NCBI GenBank assembly: GCA_965140355.1
Contig: OZ223192.1
Coordinates: 124,001 to 188,000 of the forward strand
Direction: 5' to 3'
DNA length: 64,000 nucleotides
Origin: Acetobacterium sp965140355
GTDB taxonomy: Bacteria > Bacillota > Clostridia > Eubacteriales > Eubacteriaceae
Shown here: positions 33,591-41,490 of the stretch, piece after piece
How the letters are laid out: the number at the start of each line of letters is the position of its first letter
How positions within the stretch are numbered: the first letter of the stretch is position 1
The notes under the pieces: model-generated
Told to the model about the DNA's origin: nothing
Seen by the model: only the letters and a program-made list of their open reading frames with translations
Databases searched by the model: none
Position numbers and translations under genes: made by a program

Positions 33591-34550
33591 GTGAAAGACC
33601 ATTACGGAAGAAAGATTAATTACATGCGGATCTCCATAACAGACTTGTGTAATTTGCGCTGTGTTTATTGTATGCCGGAGGAAGGGGTAAAAAAGCATTC
33701 TCATCAGAAAAATTTGTCATTTGAAGAGATTATCGACTTAATAAAAGCTGGTGTTTCTTTGGGCGTTGATAAAATTAGATTAACGGGTGGTGAACCTTTG
33801 GTGCGTCATGGGATCGTGGATTTAGTCAAACAAATTGGTGATATTGCAGGCATAAAAGATTTAACTATGACGACCAATGGCATTTTGTTGACCAAGTATG
33901 CCAAAGAATTAAAAGCAGCGGGTTTGAACCGCGTGAATATCAGCCTGGATACTTTTGATGCTGAAAAGTTTCATCAGATCACCCGTTGGGGGCATATTGA
34001 AGATGTGTTGTCAGGAATTGAAGCAGCCAAGGCGGTAGGGATAAAGCCGATTAAAATCAACACGGTATTGATTAAAGGTTTTAATGATAATGAAATTGAA
34101 ACCTTTGTGAATTATACCAAAGATGAAGAGGTGTTTGTACGCTTTATTGAACTCATGCCGTTAGGTGAATCAAGTGGTTTTGCCGAAAATCAGTTTCTTT
34201 CCAATGCTGAGGTATTAAAACGAATGCCTCAGTTGATACCGGTCATTGACGCCAATAAAACCGGACCGGCAGAGTATTATCAATTACCCGGAGCTAAAGG
34301 TCGGGTTGGCTTAATTAATCCGATCAGCAAACATTTTTGCAGTGAATGCAATCGCATTCGGATTACGACCGATGGTAAGATCAAACCTTGTCTGCATTCC
34401 GATGATGAAATTGATATTATCGCCCATCGGAAAAAAGGGGAATCATATCAACAAATTTTATTGCAGGCAATTAACGAAAAACCGGAAAAACATCATATCA
34501 ATGATCATGAAAAGCAAGTGTTAAGAAATATGAATGAAATTGGAGGCTGA
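33591..34550 (+). CDS. moaA: GTP 3',8-cyclase MoaA
   Basis: Radical SAM enzyme that converts GTP to 3',8-cyclo-GTP, the first step of molybdopterin synthesis. 319 residues; CNLRCVYC (CX3CX2C for the SAM cluster, about residues 16-23) and the C-terminal cluster CSECNRIRITTDGKIKPC, which binds GTP. RLTGGEPLVRHG is the GGEP motif. Start GTG 33591 after GCAGGAAACAG. First of three genes with moaC and a MOSC protein. Confidence 0.95.
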   Translation: MKDHYGRKINYMRISITDLCNLRCVYCMPEEGVKKHSHQKNLSFEEIIDLIKAGVSLGVDKIRLTGGEPLVRHGIVDLVKQIGDIAGIKDLTMTTNGILLTKYAKELKAAGLNRVNISLDTFDAEKFHQITRWGHIEDVLSGIEAAKAVGIKPIKINTVLIKGFNDNEIETFVNYTKDEEVFVRFIELMPLGESSGFAENQFLSNAEVLKRMPQLIPVIDANKTGPAEYYQLPGAKGRVGLINPISKHFCSECNRIRITTDGKIKPCLHSDDEIDIIAHRKKGESYQQILLQAINEKPEKHHINDHEKQVLRNMNEIGG

Positions 34551-34551
34551 T

Positions 34552-35055
34552 ATGGAAAATGAAAATTTAGAGTTTACCCATTTTAATGAAGCGGGTCGTG
34601 GAAAAATGGTGGATGTTTCAGAGAAAAAAAGTAATGCCCGGGTGGCAATTGCCAAAGGCGCCATTGCAATGAAAAAAGAAACCTTGCAAAAAATAATCGA
34701 TGGACAGATGAAAAAAGGTGACGTGTTGGGAATTGCTCAGATAGCTGGGATTATGGGGGTTAAACGGACCGCGGATTTAATTCCAATGTGTCATAATATC
34801 TTTATTTCCGGCAGTGATATCAATTTTGAAATTGATAAAGAAAATTCACGGATTTTAATTGAAGCAACGGTTAAAAATACTGGTCAAACCGGTGTCGAAA
34901 TGGAAGCGCTTACTGCGGTTTCGGTTGCCGCCTTAACCATTTATGATATGTGTAAGGCTGTAGATAAAGAAATGACGATTGAAAGTATTTATCTGGCCAA
35001 GAAAACCGGCGGTAAATCGGGTGTGTTTATCAATCCAAAATGTAAAGAAAATTAG
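34552..35055 (+). CDS. moaC: Cyclic pyranopterin monophosphate synthase MoaC
   Basis: Converts 3',8-cyclo-GTP to cyclic pyranopterin monophosphate. 167 residues with FTHFNEAGRGKMVDVSEK, PMCHNIFISG, TGVEMEALTAVSVAALTIYDMCK and GGKSGVF, all core MoaC blocks. ATG 34552 lies 5 bases after GGAGG, immediately after the moaA stop (34548-34550). Confidence 0.95.
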   Translation: MENENLEFTHFNEAGRGKMVDVSEKKSNARVAIAKGAIAMKKETLQKIIDGQMKKGDVLGIAQIAGIMGVKRTADLIPMCHNIFISGSDINFEIDKENSRILIEATVKNTGQTGVEMEALTAVSVAALTIYDMCKAVDKEMTIESIYLAKKTGGKSGVFINPKCKEN

Positions 35056-35068
35056 GAGAAAGAATCAA

Positions 35069-35506
35069 ATGAGCGGAAAAGTGATTGCCATTAATATCAG
35101 TGAGAAAAAAGGTGAAATGAAAAAACCTGTTTCAATTGGAAATTTTATTAAAGGTCATGGTTTAGAAGATGATGCCCACGCTGGCAATTGGCATCGGCAA
35201 GTGAGTCTTCTGGGGCAGGAAAGTATTGATAAAATGATTGACATGGGTGCAGCAGGTTTGTGTGCGGGCAATTTTGCTGAGAATATAACGACTGAAGGAA
35301 TTTGTGTGTACGAACTTCCAATCGGAACAAAGCTGAAAATTGGTGAGACGACCCAGGAAGTGACACAAATAGGAAAAAAATGTCATGCTGGTTGTGAAAT
35401 TGCCCAACAGGTTGGTGATTGTGTTATGCCCAGAGAAGGAATCTTTACCATTATATTGGAAGGTGGATTAATTAAAGCCGGTGACAGCATCGAAATTATC
35501 AAATAA
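35069..35506 (+). CDS. Stand-alone MOSC domain protein
   Basis: A 145-residue MOSC domain (Moco sulfurase C-terminal-like). Members handle sulfur or the sulfurated molybdenum cofactor; stand-alone forms often sit with moa genes in anaerobes. GNWHRQVSLLG, GNFAENITTEG and a conserved Cys in KKCHAGCEIAQQVGDC support the call. ATG 35069 follows AGGAGA. The in-frame extension within moaC is not used. Confidence 0.88.
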   Translation: MSGKVIAINISEKKGEMKKPVSIGNFIKGHGLEDDAHAGNWHRQVSLLGQESIDKMIDMGAAGLCAGNFAENITTEGICVYELPIGTKLKIGETTQEVTQIGKKCHAGCEIAQQVGDCVMPREGIFTIILEGGLIKAGDSIEIIK

Positions 35507-35524
35507 ATTAATTCCTGATTAAGA

Positions 35525-35593
35525 CTAAAATTTTCAAAGTACGAAACAAATCATATGAAAACAACCTAAATTTTTCAAGACACGAAACAAATC
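35525..35593. repeat. Imperfect direct repeat between MOSC and a small membrane gene
   Basis: CTAAAATTTTCAAAG-T-ACGAAACAAATC (35525-35552) recurs as CCTAAATTTTTCAAGAC-ACGAAACAAATC (35565-35593). The copies start 40 bases apart and share the block ACGAAACAAATC exactly. They lie just upstream of the promoter at 35615 and could be regulator sites. Confidence 0.65.
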
Positions 35594-35614
35594 GCAAAAA
35601 ATAGTTCGAATGTA

Positions 35615-35642
35615 TTGCATTATGAGAATAAAGTGTTACAAT
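35615..35642 (+). promoter_or_regulatory. Promoter before the small membrane protein and glyA
   Basis: TTGCAT (35615-35620), 16 bases, TACAAT (35637-35642). The two downstream genes are 20 bp apart and probably share it. Confidence 0.6.
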
Positions 35643-35704
35643 AGTAGAAGTTATTGCCGTACAAGTGTCTTTCATATGAAGACATTCGCCTAATGGAGGA
35701 CAAT

Positions 35705-35893
35705 ATGAATGAATTTATAAATAGTATGGCCGGTGTGGCCTGGAGTATTATACCGATATTACTGATCTTTTTTTTGATGTCTGGTATCATGTTTGTATTT
35801 TATTTTAAAACAAAAATTGAAGAGATATTGAGCTATTATAAAAGTATTGCGGCTTCACTTGAAAGGCTTTCAAATCGGCGAAACGACTATTAG
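35705..35893 (+). CDS. Small single-span membrane protein of unknown function
   Basis: A 62-residue frame with one strongly hydrophobic helix (about 14-34) followed by a charged, helix-prone tail (KTKIEEILSYYKSIAASLERLSNRR). GGAGGA (35695-35700) precedes ATG 35705; an ATG at 35693 overlaps that site and is less likely. Located directly before glyA. I do not recognise a family. Confidence 0.65.
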   Translation: MNEFINSMAGVAWSIIPILLIFFLMSGIMFVFYFKTKIEEILSYYKSIAASLERLSNRRNDY

Positions 35894-35913
35894 AAAGAAT
35901 TTTGGAGGAATTT

Positions 35914-37155
35914 ATGTATTTTGAAAAAGTAAAAGTTGCAGATCCTGAGATTTATGAACTCATGGAAAAGGAATTGCATCGACAACAAAGTCATTTAGAG
36001 CTGATTGCCTCTGAAAACTTTGTATCTGAAGCGGTGATGATTGCGATGGGTAGCCATTTAACAAATAAATATGCCGAAGGTACCCCGGGGCATCGTTTTT
36101 ATGGAGGCTGTGTTCATGTTGATACCATTGAACAGGTGGCGATTGATCGCGCTAAGGCTTTATTTGGTGCCGAACATGCCAATGTTCAGCCACATTCTGG
36201 GGCTCAGGCAAATACTGCTGTATATATGGGGATTTTAGAACCTGGCGATACCGTTTTAGGGATGCGTTTGGATCAGGGGGGGCATTTAACCCATGGCAGT
36301 CCAGCTAATTTGTCGGGAAAATATTATAATTTCATATCGTATGGTGTCGATCAGAAAACCGAAACCATAAATTATGATGAAATAGAAAAGCTAATTAAAG
36401 AACATCATCCTAAATTGGTAGTAGTCGGGGCCAGCTCTTATCCTCGCGCCATTGATTTTGAACGCATTTCAAAGATGACGAAGGCCGCGGGTTGTTATCT
36501 GATGGTTGATATGGCCCATATTGCCGGACTTGTAGCCGCTGGACAACATCAAAGTCCGGTACCGTATGCTGATTTTGTTACGACAACAACGCATAAGACA
36601 TTGAGAGGTCCAAGAGGGGGCATCATTCTGTGTAAAAAAGAATATGCCAAACTGATCGATAAGGGTGTCTTTCCCGGTACGCAGGGGGGACCGTTGGAGC
36701 ATATGATCGCCGCTAAGGCTGTGGCGTTTAAAGAAGCTATGACACCAGAGTTTAAAGCTTATCAGGAGCAAGTGGTAAAAAATGCCAAAGTATTGGCGGC
36801 AGCACTTGAAAAAAGAGGGTTTCGAATTGTTTCTGGCGGAACCGATAATCATCTGATGCTTTTGGATGTGAGTAAGGTTGGATTAACTGGAAAAGAAGCC
36901 GATGAAACCCTGGGAAAAGTAAACATTACGGCAAATAAAAATGCCATCCCTTATGATCAGGAAAGCCCTTTTGTCACGAGTGGGATCAGGGTCGGGACAC
37001 CGGCGATTACGTCGCGGGGACTGGTAGAAGATGACATGGAAATTGTCGCTGATGCCATTGAAGCCGCTTTGATTAAAAAAGACATGGAATTAGCACTTGA
37101 AAAAGTAGCTTTTTTAACTGAAAAATATCCTTTGTATCCGGGATTAATGGGATAA
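35914..37155 (+). CDS. glyA: Serine hydroxymethyltransferase
   Basis: PLP enzyme that interconverts serine + tetrahydrofolate with glycine + methylene-THF, linking amino acid and one-carbon pools, which matters in an acetogen. 413 residues, family length. Signatures: LIASENFVSEAV, NKYAEGTPGHRFYGG, and the PLP Lys in DFVTTTTHKTLRGPRGG. ATG 35914 lies 6 bases after GGAGG. The frame continues upstream to TTG 35902 without better support. Confidence 0.97.
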   Translation: MYFEKVKVADPEIYELMEKELHRQQSHLELIASENFVSEAVMIAMGSHLTNKYAEGTPGHRFYGGCVHVDTIEQVAIDRAKALFGAEHANVQPHSGAQANTAVYMGILEPGDTVLGMRLDQGGHLTHGSPANLSGKYYNFISYGVDQKTETINYDEIEKLIKEHHPKLVVVGASSYPRAIDFERISKMTKAAGCYLMVDMAHIAGLVAAGQHQSPVPYADFVTTTTHKTLRGPRGGIILCKKEYAKLIDKGVFPGTQGGPLEHMIAAKAVAFKEAMTPEFKAYQEQVVKNAKVLAAALEKRGFRIVSGGTDNHLMLLDVSKVGLTGKEADETLGKVNITANKNAIPYDQESPFVTSGIRVGTPAITSRGLVEDDMEIVADAIEAALIKKDMELALEKVAFLTEKYPLYPGLMG

Positions 37156-37171
37156 TAACTTAAAAACGTTG

Positions 37172-37250
37172 ATTATTAATTATGGTGGGGTCGGTATATC
37201 GGCTAGTTATAATCTACAGCCAGAACCAGCCGCTACCATATTAATAATAA
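37172..37250 (+). repeat. Long inverted repeat after glyA
   Basis: ATTATTAAT-T-ATGGT (about 37173-37185) pairs with ACCATATTAATAAT (about 37234-37248) with one bulge; G-rich and C-rich inner parts (GGTGGGGTCGG and CAGAACCAGCC) can extend it. No T run follows, so it is not a simple terminator. Confidence 0.5.
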
Positions 37251-37302
37251 CGAATCAATCAGCAGAATCATTGTTGATAAAGAAAACTAAAAAAGGAATA
37301 AG

Positions 37303-37587
37303 ATGAATAATTTTATTGTTGGCATTATTGGGTATATTGTAAGCATTAATCTCATTACTTTTATCTTGTTTGGAAATGATAAAAGACGTTCACGAAGGGG
37401 TGATTGGCGAATTTCCGAGAAAGCCCTATTGGGTTTATGTGTCATTGGCGGCGCAGTTGGTGGCTTTTGGGGAATGCGGGTTTTTCACCACAAAACGAAA
37501 CACTTCCAATTTTTTTTAGGGATACCAATTATTTTTATTTTACAAGTGGGAATCATCATTTTTCTTTTAGTTAGAAGAATTTATTAG
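37303..37587 (+). CDS. DUF1294 membrane protein
   Basis: A 94-residue protein of the DUF1294 family, function unknown. Three predicted helices, with the family block NDKRRSRRGDWRISEKALLGLCVIGGAVGGFWGMRVFHHKTKHFQF between the first and last. SD AAGGAATAAG before ATG 37303. No clear functional link to glyA. Confidence 0.85.
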   Translation: MNNFIVGIIGYIVSINLITFILFGNDKRRSRRGDWRISEKALLGLCVIGGAVGGFWGMRVFHHKTKHFQFFLGIPIIFILQVGIIIFLLVRRIY

Positions 37588-37618
37588 GACAAAAAATCAA
37601 AAGAACGGGATTTAAGTC

Positions 37619-37647
37619 TTGACAATAAAGAAAAAAAAGAGTAATCT
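37619..37647 (+). promoter_or_regulatory. Promoter of tRNA-Leu
   Basis: TTGACA (37619-37624), 17 bases, TAATCT (37642-37647), about 25 bases before the tRNA 5' end. Confidence 0.65.
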
Positions 37648-37671
37648 ATAGTAGTGTTCAAAATGACTTCT

Positions 37672-37756
37672 GCGAGAGTGTTGGAACTGGCAGACAAGCA
37701 CGTTTCAGAGGCGTGTGCCGCAAGGCGTACGGGTTCGACCCCCGTTTCTCGCACCA
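37672..37756 (+). tRNA. tRNA-Leu (anticodon CAG)
   Basis: 85 bases with the acceptor pair GCGAGAG/TTCTCGC, an encoded ACCA end, anticodon stem CACGT/GCGTG with loop TTCAGAG (anticodon CAG, reading CUG), a long variable arm (GCCGCAAGGC) as in class II tRNAs, and T-arm ACGGGTTCGACCCCCGT. The variable arm and GGAACTGGCAGAC D-arm fit leucine. A monocistronic gene with its own promoter and terminator. Confidence 0.95.
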
Positions 37757-37770
37757 TTTTTTAAATTATA

Positions 37771-37810
37771 AAACCAGTTAAAATCATTTATCGATTTTAA
37801 CTGGTTTTTT
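37771..37810 (+). terminator. Terminator of tRNA-Leu
   Basis: AAACCAGTTAAAATC (37771-37785) pairs perfectly with GATTTTAACTGGTTT (37793-37807), followed by T. Confidence 0.93.
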
Positions 37811-37907
37811 CTGTTAGTAAGATATTGCAGCTTTTTTTATCTTTTTTATCCAGATAATGTTATAATTATTTAATGCGAAATTAAATCAATAAAATGAAAG
37901 AGGGTTT

Positions 37908-39986
37908 ATGAAGTTTCAGGAGATTTCAGGAAAACTGACAGGTTTCATAAAAAAATATAATTATCTGACCGAAGATGGACATGCGAATGTACTTTTTTTA
38001 TTAAAATGTCTTGTTTTAAAATATTTGAGCGATAATCAGTGTATCGATTTTGAGCGGCATAAAAAAGACATTAAAAAGAAGTTTACCTTCGATTATATTA
38101 TGGGGTTGTGGGCGGATGATCCGATTCAGGCGCCTTTCTGGGATCAACTGGAGAGTAGCGCATTAGTCATTGGCGATGATATCTGGAAATGGGTCTGCGT
38201 CCTCGTTGAGGAATCGCCATCACTGGAAGGCGAAAACCCGGGACTGATTGGCAGTCTTTACGAAGAAAGTCTGTTAATCAATCATAAAAAAAATCATGGC
38301 GTCTTTTATACGCCGGAAAATATCGCCAGATATATGGCGGCTAATGCTCTGAAAAAATATCAGGGGGCAGATACACTTAATAATATTCGGATATTAGACC
38401 CTGCTTGTGGGAGTGGGTCCCTTTTAAGCGCGGTTTACGATCACATTATGTTAAGATGTGGTGATGATTCCCAGATAAATAAGGAAAAGCGGCATCAAAT
38501 ATTATTGCAGCGTTGTTTGATTGGCGTCGATCGTGATCCCATTGCGTGTTTGGTGACGCGCCTTATTCTGACCTTAAAAGGGGGAAACTATGTTAATCCA
38601 TTGGGGATATTCAATGGTGATATTTTGATTGAAGATTTGGTTGCCGCGGAATCGATCGATGTGGTTATTGGCAATCCACCTTATGTGGGACATAAGGAAA
38701 TCGATGCCGACTATATGAAAAATTTAAAAAATCATTATGCAGAAGTCTACCAGGATAAAGGGGACCTTTCTTATTGTTTTGTTTATCGCGGTTGGGAACT
38801 TTTAAAACCGGAAGGCCAATTAATTCATATTACCTCCCGCTATTTTATCGAAGCTTTTTATGGGAAACCTTTACGGGCATTTATCAAAAAATCTTTTAAG
38901 ATTCATGAAATCGTGGATTTTAACGGCCTTCGGATCATTGCCGGCGTTGGGGTTGATCCAGCCATTATCCGGTTGGAAAAAAAGGAAATGGTAGCTTGCA
39001 ACCAAACCATTCAGGTTAAACGGTTTTTTATTAAAAATCATAAAGTTGAAACCTACCCGGAGTTGATTCAATTATTAGCTGAAGAAAGTCAGCGAGACGA
39101 GCCATCCGAAAATGAGCTATTTGAATCCTTTGAAATCGAACAATCGCAATTAATGGATGATTCATGGCGATTATATTCACCCAGTACCCAGAGAATTATT
39201 GAAAAAATTGAAAAAAAGAGCCCGTTTACATTAGATAATGTGGTACAAAGTTTTCAGGGGATTATTACCGGCAACGACAAAGCTTTTGTTTTTGATCGGT
39301 CAGATCCGATTCTCAAAACCTTTGAAGCGGAATTTTTAAAACCATGGATAAAAAATAAAGATGTCCGGATTTATTCGGTGGCCAAACCCCAGATGACCAT
39401 CTTATATTCAAATACGCTTGGAATGATTGAAAAATATCCGCAGGTTTTGAAACATCTGGAAAAATATAAACAGAAACTTAAAAATCGCCGAGAATGTAAA
39501 AATGGCAAATTACCCTGGTATAAGCTTCAATGGGGACGAGATCCCGATCATTTTGAACGGCGAAAGATTATTTTTCCGTACAAAGCAACGCAAAACCGCT
39601 TTGCTATTGATGAACATAACTGTTATTTTAGTGCGGATGTTTATGGGATGATTCTCAAACCGCGTTTGTATCATCAAATGAATGAAGAATTTCTGGTGAT
39701 GCTTTTGAACAGTCAGCTTTATAACTACTATTTTAAATCCTATGGCAAAAAAATGGGTGACAATCTGTATGAATATTATCCCAATACTCTTTTGCGATTA
39801 GGTATTCCGGACATTAATGAAGAGGATATTAGGTATTTTAAAGATTCTTATGATAGGATTATACAATTAAAGAAAAATGGAGATCATGAACTCTTTAGTC
39901 AAGCACTTAGCGAAATCGATGACTGGTTTTACCATTATTTTGATTTAACGCAAGCAGAAATTAAAATTGTAAAAAACAAATCGTGA
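37908..39986 (+). CDS. N6-adenine DNA methyltransferase, TaqI/Eco57I-like
   Basis: A 692-residue methyltransferase. After an N-terminal helical region (1-130) come GVFYTPENIARYM (131-143), SAM motif I DPACGSGSLL (164-173), the amino-methylation motif NPPY (256-259) and a TaqI-like C-terminal target-recognition region (about 430-640). I see no PD-(D/E)XK nuclease motif and no restriction gene beside it, so it looks solitary, either protective or epigenetic. ATG 37908 after AGAGGGTTT. It sits between a tRNA gene and rarA, a plausible integration spot, though base composition matches its neighbours. Confidence 0.85.
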   Translation: MKFQEISGKLTGFIKKYNYLTEDGHANVLFLLKCLVLKYLSDNQCIDFERHKKDIKKKFTFDYIMGLWADDPIQAPFWDQLESSALVIGDDIWKWVCVLVEESPSLEGENPGLIGSLYEESLLINHKKNHGVFYTPENIARYMAANALKKYQGADTLNNIRILDPACGSGSLLSAVYDHIMLRCGDDSQINKEKRHQILLQRCLIGVDRDPIACLVTRLILTLKGGNYVNPLGIFNGDILIEDLVAAESIDVVIGNPPYVGHKEIDADYMKNLKNHYAEVYQDKGDLSYCFVYRGWELLKPEGQLIHITSRYFIEAFYGKPLRAFIKKSFKIHEIVDFNGLRIIAGVGVDPAIIRLEKKEMVACNQTIQVKRFFIKNHKVETYPELIQLLAEESQRDEPSENELFESFEIEQSQLMDDSWRLYSPSTQRIIEKIEKKSPFTLDNVVQSFQGIITGNDKAFVFDRSDPILKTFEAEFLKPWIKNKDVRIYSVAKPQMTILYSNTLGMIEKYPQVLKHLEKYKQKLKNRRECKNGKLPWYKLQWGRDPDHFERRKIIFPYKATQNRFAIDEHNCYFSADVYGMILKPRLYHQMNEEFLVMLLNSQLYNYYFKSYGKKMGDNLYEYYPNTLLRLGIPDINEEDIRYFKDSYDRIIQLKKNGDHELFSQALSEIDDWFYHYFDLTQAEIKIVKNKS

Positions 39987-39995
39987 AAGGACATT

Positions 39996-41330
39996 ATGCA
40001 GGAAAATTTTTTCAATCGAAATTTTGAAGGCCAAATAGCGGATAATGCTCCACTTGCGGTAAGAATGCGTCCCCGAACGCTGGAAGAATTTGTTGGCCAG
40101 CAGCATATCATCGGCAAAGGCAAACTATTATATCGGTTAATTAGTGCGGATAAACTTTCTTCCGTAGTATTTTATGGCCCGCCGGGAACTGGCAAAACTT
40201 CACTGGCAAAAATAATTGCTAATCGCACCAATGCGGCTTTTTATGAGCTTAATGCAGTCACTTCCGGGAAAAAAGAAATCACTGAGGTGCTGGATAAAGC
40301 GAAAGACAATCTGGGCGTGTATAATAAAAAATCGATCCTTTTTATTGATGAGCTGCATCGCTTTAATAAAGCCCAGCAGGATGCTCTTTTACCGAGTGTG
40401 GAGAAAGGGTTGATCACGCTGATTGGAGCGACTACGGAAAATCCGTATTTTGAAATCAATTCCCCGTTGTTATCGCGTTCAACGATTTTTGAATTTGAAA
40501 ATCTGACTACCGAAGATATTCGCAGGGTGATAATAAGAGCCATTGATGACCGGGAACGGGGTTATGGTGTGATGAAAATTAAGTGTGATGAAGACGCCCT
40601 TGAACATTTTTCAGAGGTTGCCAACGGGGATGTGCGTCGGGCTTTGAATGCCCTTGAACTGGGGATTCTTACGGTCGATAAAGATGCCGCAGGGATTATC
40701 CATATCGATCTTGAAACCGCTCAGGAATGTATTCAGCAACGAGCCGTACAATATGACAAAAACGGCGATAATCATTATGATACCATTTCCGCTTTTATAA
40801 AAAGTATTCGTGGTTCTGACCCGGATGCGGCCTTGTATTGGATGGCAAAAATGATCACCGCTGGCGAAGATCCCAAGTTTATTGCCAGGCGGATTGTAAT
40901 CTCGGCCTCAGAAGATATTGGTAACGCTGAGCCTATGGCTTTACCAGTAGCAATGGCAGCAGCTGATGCGGTGCAGTTTATCGGGATGCCGGAAGCGCGG
41001 ATTAACTTGGCCCAAGCAGTGGTATTTCTCGCTTGCGCACCTAAAAGCAATGCCTCTTATCTGGCCGTCGATGCAGCAATCGCAGCGGTAAGGCATACAT
41101 CAAATAGTAACGTGCCACCACATTTGCAGGACACCCATTATACTGGCAGCAAAAAAATGGGAAGAGGGCTGACGTATCAGTACCCGCATAATTATCCCGA
41201 ACATTTTGTGGTGCAGCAATATCTCCCAGATGATCTGGTGGGAACACATTTTTATGAACCGACAGAAATGGGTTATGAACAAAAGATGAAAGACTATCTT
41301 AAGAAAAACGGAATCATAAAAAACGATTGA
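39996..41330 (+). CDS. rarA: Replication-associated recombination protein A (RarA/MgsA)
   Basis: AAA+ ATPase of the clamp-loader clade that acts at stalled replication forks. 444 residues: AVRMRPRTLEEFVGQQHIIG, Walker A GPPGTGKTS (61-69), Walker B LFIDELHRFNKAQQDALLP (115-133), sensor ATTENPYFEINSPLLSR, and the C-terminal tetramerisation part with DPDAALYWMAKM and KKMGRGLTYQYPHNYP. ATG 39996, 9 bp after the methyltransferase stop, likely co-transcribed. Confidence 0.95.
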   Translation: MQENFFNRNFEGQIADNAPLAVRMRPRTLEEFVGQQHIIGKGKLLYRLISADKLSSVVFYGPPGTGKTSLAKIIANRTNAAFYELNAVTSGKKEITEVLDKAKDNLGVYNKKSILFIDELHRFNKAQQDALLPSVEKGLITLIGATTENPYFEINSPLLSRSTIFEFENLTTEDIRRVIIRAIDDRERGYGVMKIKCDEDALEHFSEVANGDVRRALNALELGILTVDKDAAGIIHIDLETAQECIQQRAVQYDKNGDNHYDTISAFIKSIRGSDPDAALYWMAKMITAGEDPKFIARRIVISASEDIGNAEPMALPVAMAAADAVQFIGMPEARINLAQAVVFLACAPKSNASYLAVDAAIAAVRHTSNSNVPPHLQDTHYTGSKKMGRGLTYQYPHNYPEHFVVQQYLPDDLVGTHFYEPTEMGYEQKMKDYLKKNGIIKND

Positions 41331-41490
41331 CTGAAATTAAAATATTGTTCGTTTGAGGGTTGGTTTTGATAGCTATGATGACAGTCGCAAAGTGATTTCA
41401 GATGAAGTAATATAAAAAAATTGTCATGTTATTATGATTGAATTTTAAATCAGGCAAGAGCATAAATTGAAAATAGAAAAGGAGCGACAT

